A stretch of DNA of 64,000 nt from Streptomyces sp. MUM 178J (GTDB taxonomy: Bacteria; Actinomycetota; Actinomycetes; Streptomycetales; Streptomycetaceae). Position numbers and translations under genes: made by a program. The stretch spans positions 62,001 through 126,000 of the forward strand of contig NZ_JADWYQ010000015.1 in NCBI RefSeq assembly GCF_022414575.1, given 5' to 3'. Positions within the stretch are counted from its first letter, which is position 1, and each line of letters starts with the position of its first letter. Of the stretch, positions 59,564 to 64,000 are shown in pieces. The notes beneath the pieces were generated by a model, which did not search any database, was not told the DNA's origin, and saw only the letters and a list, made by a program, of their open reading frames with translations.

Positions 59564-59939
59564 GGCGTCTCCGTTCCTGGTCAGTTATGCGCCGACCCAC
59601 AGTTTGACCGCTAACCTCGCGCTCTCATGAAGCGAGTTGTCCGACGGGTGGTCACGTAGGCGAGACATGCTTCTGAACAGCAAGATACGGCTTCTCTACT
59701 TTGTCGGCCACCACCGAGCTCGCCCTCAACAGCGGCGAAACACTCCACTCGCAGGCCGGGGCGCTGCTGCTGGCCGAGATGGTCCGCAAATCCGTTCTGA
59801 ACACCGCGATATCGGTGGCACTCACGCCGTGGCGCAAGCTGCGGGCCGTGCACGATCCGGGGAAGATCCTGCTGGATGTGGCCTTGTCCGTCGCACTCGG
59901 CGGGGGCTGTCTGGCCGACATCGGCATGCTTTCCCAGAC

Positions 59940-60060
59940 CCGCCCCGCGCTCGGGAACGTGCGTCCCGGATCGCCGCGTGGGCTTTCGGGCCGGATGCGG
60001 TGAGTCTGCCGATGACACGGGAGACTGTGGGATCGGAGGCCACCGGGCCGAACATCCGGC
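59940..60060 (-). other. Inverted segment inside the IS1380 relic
   Basis: Here the + strand loses transposase similarity, but the - strand reads MFGPVASDPTVSRVIGRLTA, then SGPKAHAAIRDARSRAR, exactly the part missing between the flanking + strand pieces. About 120 bases have therefore been flipped in place. GC-rich GCCCGCGCT-like sequence lies near both ends. Confidence 0.7.
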
Positions 60061-60373
60061 TCTGCCCGCGCTGGCCCGTGCGAACAGTCCGGCCACCGAC
60101 GGCCAGGTGATCGTGGACATCGGCGGAGTGCTACCCCTCGCGCACTCCGAGAAACAGGACACCACCGCGCCCCGGAAGAAGACCTTCGGCCGCCGCCCCC
60201 TCGTCGCGTTCGCCGACCACGGCCAGGCCGGGTCCGGGGAGCCGGTGGCCGCCCTGCTGCGGCCCGGCAACGCAGGCTCCAACACCGCCGCGGACCAAAT
60301 CGAAACCGCCCGACTCGCCCTGGCACAACTCTCCAAGACTCTGCGGCTGGGGCGGCAGACACTGATCCGCACC

Positions 60374-61718
60374 CAGGGCTGATGCGTTCTCGCTCGGCGA
60401 GATGAGTCGATCGCATGTGTACGTGCCGTGATGGCCGGGTTGTCCGGACTGGAGACGACGAACGCGACCCCTGATGATCAAGGTTGTCGAAGCCTTTGAT
60501 CACGAACAGGGGTCGCGTTCGCGTGTCATCCTCCCTGATCGGTGTCCTCCGGCGCCACCGCGAGGACACCGACCTACCCTGCCCGCCCGCACAACTGCCG
60601 GGACTGGCCTCGTTGTCGCAGGTGCTGGACCGGCTCCCCGACCCTCGGCGGGCGCAAGGCCGCCGCTACCGGCTGGGCTCCCTGCTCGCCTTGTGCCTGC
60701 TCGCGGTCCTCGGCGGAGCCACCACGCTGGCGGGCATCACCCGGTTCGCCATCGACGCCACCCCCGAACTACGGACACGGATCGGGCTCCGCCGTCTTCC
60801 ACGAGCCACCACCCTAGGCCGGCTGCTGTCCCGTCTCGACGGCGACGCCCTCGATGATGCCGTGGGTGCCTGGCTCGCCCGACATGCGGCCCGACCCGGT
60901 CTTGGAGGACCGGCCCGCGCTGGCGGGCCTTGCCGTCGACGGCAAGGCCGTGCGCGGCAGCCGTCACGGCGACCAGAGCGCCATCCATCTCCTGGCCGCT
61001 GTCCTTCACGAGGGACAAGCTGTCATCTCTCAGCGGCAGATCGCCACGAGGAGCAACGAAATCCCCGCCTTCACCCCGCTGCTGGACCGGATGGACCTGC
61101 GCGACCACGTGATCACCGCCGACGCGATGCACACCCAGACCGGCCACGCCGAGCAGATCACCGCCCAGGGTGCCCACTACATCCTGGTCGTCAAGGGCAA
61201 CCAGAAGAAGCTCCGTCGCCAGCTGCGACGCCTGCCCTGGCGCGAGATCCCGCTCCAGCACCGCCCCCGCGACAAACAGCACGGACGCCAGGAGATCCGC
61301 CGTCTCAAGGTCTGCACCGTCCAGCCCGGACTCCCCTTCCCCCACGCCGTGCAGGCCATCGAGGTCAAGCGCCGCCGCACGAACCGCAAGACCGGCAAGA
61401 CCACCATCAAGACGATCTACGCGGTCACCAGCCTCACCCCCGAACGGGCCACCCCAGACCGCCTCGCCGAACTGATCCGCGGACACTGGCAGGTCGAGGC
61501 CCTGCACCACGTGCGAGACGTGACCTTCGCCGAGGACGCCTCCCGCGTCCGCACCGGCACCGCCCCCAGAGCGATGGCGACCATGCGCAACCTCGCCATC
61601 GGTCTCATCCGCCAGGCCGGCTGGACGAACATCGCTGCCGCCACCGACCACTACCGGTCACGGACCGACCACGCGCTCCAACTACTCGATCTCGAAGCTT
61701 GAGAACGCATCAGCCCTG
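60374..61718 (+). mobile_element. ISAs1-family insertion sequence
   Basis: The element is 1,345 bases long with perfect 18-bp terminal inverted repeats: CAGGGCTGATGCGTTCTC at 60374-60391 and its complement at 61701-61718. The 10-bp target duplication GATCCGCACC lies at 60364-60373 and 61719-61728. It carries one transposase gene. The intact ends and duplication show a recent insertion, into the IS1380 relic. Confidence 0.92.
60523..61702 (+). pseudogene. ISAs1-family transposase, frameshifted
   Basis: GTG 60523 begins the N-terminal part ([59 protein letters not shown]). At the CCC of 60878-60880 the frame changes: removing one C gives [20 protein letters not shown] and continues [45 protein letters not shown] and [20 protein letters not shown], the DDE domain, ending at 61702. 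The family normally has one frame, so the element as read would not transpose by itself unless the indel is a sequencing error. Confidence 0.85.
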
Positions 61719-62054
61719 GATCCGCACCGACTCCGGCAGCAGCATCCACGCTTGATGGGCAGCGGCTGTCGTATTCCGTCGGAATGACCATCACCGACGC
61801 CATCCGCCAAGCCGAACTGAAGATCCCTAAGCAGGCGTGGACGCCGGCCCTAATACGCCGGCGGCACTGAACGGCCCGGCGCCTGGGCCGCGGAAATCAC
61901 CGACATGCCCGACCTGGGCACCTGGCCCAGGGGGATGAGGCTGGTCGTCCGGGAGGAGCGACCTCACCCCCGGAAGAGCCGCACCCCACACGCACAGCGT
62001 CCCCATCAGCGAACTGATGAGTACTCATGCACGATTGAGGCTAACCTCCGTTCC

Positions 62055-62828
62055 ATGCAGTTCACCCTCGATGGCGAATCCTTCGAGCTGACGCCCACGC
62101 TTGTTCGTAGGCGTCTCGCTGGTCACGTGCCCGAGGAGATCCGTGAGTACTGGGTCGAAGTAGATGGTGTGCATTGGCCGGTCAAGCAGGTCATCTCCCT
62201 TGCGACAGGTGCCAAGCGCAGCCGATTTCAGTCGCAAGCCTCGCGGCGGTGGCTGCAGAACCTCGGGTTCTTGATCGGTGTCGGATCCTTGGCCACCGAG
62301 AGCGGCTCAATCCCGCAGCTGACCGGCGCGACTCATCGTGAGCCTTTCGAAGAGTCCCAGCTCAAGGAACTGGAGGCGCTCGACGTCCGCGTTGCGTTCT
62401 CGTGGCTGAGCGCCGGCCCGATCACGCTGGACGAAGTCGGCCTGCCGAGGTTTCCCGCACTCCCGCGAGCGCCAGGGCTCTACCGATACGATTTCGGTGT
62501 GCACGACAACGGCATCCGCGTACTCTACATCGGGGAGTCCGTGGAGCTGGCCAGGCGAGCCAGCAACTACCGCAACGCCAAGACGGATCGCTCTAGACAG
62601 CGCACCAGCCGCCGCATCCACAAGGAGATCGTCGGCCACTTGGAGTCCGGTGGTTCAATCGCATTCGCCATCGCAACGTCAGTCCGCTGGGGTGACGATG
62701 TCGAACTGGACCTGCGGCTCAAGTCCGCCCGTCGCCTTGCCGAGAACGCTGCGGTGCTCCTCGCGCAGTCGCAGTCCGGGATCCGCGTGCTCAACATCGA
62801 CGCGGAGCTGGGAGAGGGCAGCGAGTGA
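62055..62828 (+). CDS. GIY-YIG-type nuclease-like protein with N-terminal recognition-like domain
   Basis: ATG 62055 is chosen because upstream sequence in this frame belongs to the IS1380 relic; 257 residues. Residues 1-75 (FTLDGESFELTPTLVRRRLA, EYWVEVDGVHWPVKQVISLA, SRRWLQNLGF) resemble small N-terminal domains of actinobacterial restriction-type proteins. Residues about 140-250 are GIY-YIG-like: PRAPGLYRYDFGVHDNGIRV, LYIGESVELARRASNYRN. The fold's catalytic Glu is not obvious. The stop overlaps the next GTG (GTGA), pairing it with the nuclease-like gene. Confidence 0.66.
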   Translation: MQFTLDGESFELTPTLVRRRLAGHVPEEIREYWVEVDGVHWPVKQVISLATGAKRSRFQSQASRRWLQNLGFLIGVGSLATESGSIPQLTGATHREPFEESQLKELEALDVRVAFSWLSAGPITLDEVGLPRFPALPRAPGLYRYDFGVHDNGIRVLYIGESVELARRASNYRNAKTDRSRQRTSRRIHKEIVGHLESGGSIAFAIATSVRWGDDVELDLRLKSARRLAENAAVLLAQSQSGIRVLNIDAELGEGSE

Positions 62829-63952
62829 GCAGTCTTCCAGACCTTCGCTTCCTGCTCTCGATCAACAGCGAGAACGCGTGGAGCGATCTGCTCGCCACCC
62901 TCATGAATGCCGACCAGGCGATCACCCGCTCCGTCCTCGGCATCAACGCTGATGGCCCGCTCCGGATCCGTCGGGAGGTCTCGAAGTCGCGGGGCCGGAA
63001 GGCATCGGATCGCCCCGACCTGGTGGTGGAGGCGAACGGTCAGGTTGTCGCTGTCGTCGAAGTGAAGCTGCTTGCCGGCCTCGGAATTGAACAGTTGGAG
63101 CGGTACTACAGATACGTCGCCGAGGAGGACCGAGACGACTGCCGGTTCGTGGCGGTCTCGCTTCAGCGCATCCGTCTCGACACCACCCATGCCCAGGACT
63201 GGCAGAACCTCACCTGGGAGGAACTCATCGCTCCCTTCGCCTCGTCCCCGGTACCGTGGGCCGCGACGACCGCCACAGCCTGGACAAGCCACATCGAGTC
63301 CCAGGTGCCGGAGGTGGATGGCCACACAATCTGGAATCAGATCGACGATATCGACCTGTACCTCGCCCTCCGGCTTCGTGCTGCCTACCTGTACGACAAC
63401 GTCGCCTTGCCCGGCGGCTCATCGAAGTCCATCCAGGAGATCGGCTCCGGTGGCCTGTACGTCGCGATCGTGGACGCCCCGATTCCGGGTAGCGGCTACA
63501 CCGTCCGCTGGGAAGCCACCGAGAGCTTGCCGACTCAGGACGTTGGCAAGCTCGTCGACAGCAACGGGCTTCGCGGGGTCGACGTCCGCTTCTTCCTCGT
63601 ACAGCAACAAGTCACCTCCTCCAAGGCCTACGACTGGGATCACCTGGCGCTGCTCTGGCAGAAGTACCTCGCCCAAGAAGACTGGATTCCGTGGAGACCC
63701 CATCCACCGCGCAAGACCTTGCAGTGGGAGAAGGATGGCGTGGCTCGACTCAAGGCGCTCGGCGCTCCAGCGTTCCTCGGCGCTGGCTACGGCGAGAAGC
63801 AGGCCAAGCTCAGCGGTGAAGTCGAGTTCGGCGCGCGCTTCGTGCTGCCTCCCTCAACCACACTCAAGGAAGCCACCGAGGTGCTCAGCAGGGTGGCTGT
63901 GATCGGGTCCCGGATGGCACAGCACGCGACTCAGCCGCAAGGGAGACTGTGA
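62825..63952 (+). CDS. PD-(D/E)XK nuclease-superfamily protein
   Basis: GTG 62825, coupled to the GIY-YIG-like gene; 375 residues. RKASDRPDLVVEANGQVVAV, then VVEVKLLAGLGIEQLERYYR (about 58-97), is a PD-(D/E)XK core (Asp and ExK), with YRYVAEEDRDDCRFVAVSL after it, as in PDDEXK_4-type proteins. The C-terminal 200 residues (IDDIDLYLALRLRAAYLYDN, GYTVRWEATESLPTQ) are of unknown fold. Its stop overlaps a third start, so at least three genes are co-translated. Likely DNA-directed and possibly defensive. Confidence 0.7.
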   Translation: MSSLPDLRFLLSINSENAWSDLLATLMNADQAITRSVLGINADGPLRIRREVSKSRGRKASDRPDLVVEANGQVVAVVEVKLLAGLGIEQLERYYRYVAEEDRDDCRFVAVSLQRIRLDTTHAQDWQNLTWEELIAPFASSPVPWAATTATAWTSHIESQVPEVDGHTIWNQIDDIDLYLALRLRAAYLYDNVALPGGSSKSIQEIGSGGLYVAIVDAPIPGSGYTVRWEATESLPTQDVGKLVDSNGLRGVDVRFFLVQQQVTSSKAYDWDHLALLWQKYLAQEDWIPWRPHPPRKTLQWEKDGVARLKALGAPAFLGAGYGEKQAKLSGEVEFGARFVLPPSTTLKEATEVLSRVAVIGSRMAQHATQPQGRL

Positions 63953-64000
63953 TCGCATTAATCGACGGAGAATCTGACAGCGAGGATGCAGGGGTGGACG
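63949..64000 (+). CDS. Start of a third coupled gene, 3' partial
   Basis: GTG 63949 overlaps the preceding stop (GTGA) and follows GGGAGA. It reads MIALIDGESDSEDAGVD to the window edge. Too short to identify, but the spacing shows it belongs to the same operon as the two nuclease-like genes. Confidence 0.6.
   Translation, partial: MIALIDGESDSEDAGVD

Larger units (their letters stand above)
59690..61990 (+). pseudogene. IS1380-family transposase relic, interrupted by an ISAs1-type element
   Basis: The left part (59690-60373) reads LNSGETLHSQAGALLLAEMV, AVHDPGKILLDVALSVALGG and, after a disturbed stretch, DGQVIVDIGGVLPLAHSEKQ, ADHGQAGSGEPVAALLRPGN and RQTLIRT. The right part (61719-61990) resumes with DSGSS, then YSVGMTITDAIRQAELKIP, WAAEITDMPDLGTWPRGMRL and VVREERPHP. 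These are IS1380-family transposase regions in order. Stops, missing stretches, an inverted segment and the inserted IS show it is dead. Confidence 0.8.

Noticed and set aside
59701..60003. Stand-alone small gene
   Set aside because: Its sequence is a stretch of IS1380 transposase that continues, with disruptions, beyond the inserted ISAs1 element.
61905..62054. N-terminal extension of the GIY-YIG-like gene
   Set aside because: This part (DLGTWPRGMRLVVREERPHP) is the end of the IS1380 transposase relic and only by chance is in frame with the next gene.
1..64000. Searches by eye for tRNA, rRNA, CRISPR arrays, an integrase and att sites
   Set aside because: None could be supported; the element's ends are probably outside the window or were not recognisable without comparison.

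Overview
The window is high-GC actinobacterial DNA. Streptomyces or a close relative is the best guess: GTG starts are common, neighbouring genes are coupled by ATGA/GTGA overlaps, and DUF317, DUF2637, DUF4913, DUF6082 and WhiB-type proteins are all present. No rRNA, tRNA, CRISPR array or integrase was recognised, and the window starts and ends inside genes.

Bases 1-23,700 (+ strand) and 29,356-36,415 (- strand) look like a large part of an integrative conjugative element or conjugative plasmid that uses a type IV secretion system (T4SS), not the TraB translocase typical of Streptomyces. The + strand carries a NlpC/P60 wall hydrolase, a two-helix VirB2/DUF6112-like protein, a membrane-anchored VirB8-like candidate, a VirB6/TrbL-like protein, an SCO6880-like protein, a VirB4 ATPase and a VirD4 coupling protein that is frameshifted as read. 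About fifteen accessory genes are interleaved and follow. They include DnaB-N-like, DUF4913, RelE-like, HxlR-like and DUF317 proteins and a frameshifted cytosine methyltransferase. Many end in the same kind of Arg/Ser/Pro-rich tail, and the relaxase ends similarly, so these may be T4SS substrates. The - strand carries a zinc-ribbon protein, relaxase, MobC, an oriT-like inverted repeat, a DUF2637 protein with a dense TGACC repeat array, a WhiB protein, a DnaC-like loader and a replication-initiation-like protein. A divergent XRE regulator (36,972) probably governs them.

Between the two conjugation blocks lies a complete four-gene qatABCD-type anti-phage operon (28,746-23,986, - strand). A decayed IS5-family remnant sits upstream of it.

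Bases 38,048-40,843 hold a HAD hydrolase, a MAB_1171c-like membrane protein and an ImmA/IrrE protease. Bases 41,245-54,776 form one tightly coupled 14-gene - strand cluster: a HAD phosphatase, a CDP-glycerol-transferase-like protein, a thymidylate-synthase homologue with the Asn-to-Asp change of cytidylate hydroxymethylases, a NodU/CmcH carbamoyltransferase, a glycosyltransferase, a small P-loop kinase, a methyltransferase, two APH-type phosphotransferases, a histidine phosphatase, an epimerase, an SAH-hydrolase-like dehydrogenase, a NUDIX hydrolase and a KdsB-like CMP-sugar synthetase. I infer an undescribed pathway for a carbamoylated, glycosylated, hydroxymethyl-cytosine-nucleotide or CMP-sugar-derived product.

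The right end (54,800-64,000) has regulators (DUF6082, RsbW-like, XRE/TPR), CutA, a PD-(D/E)XK-like nuclease, and an IS1380-family relic that holds an internal inversion and is itself interrupted by an ISAs1-family element with 18-bp inverted repeats and a 10-bp target duplication. Last comes a GIY-YIG plus PD-(D/E)XK gene pair with a third coupled gene running off the end, a candidate defence or restriction operon.
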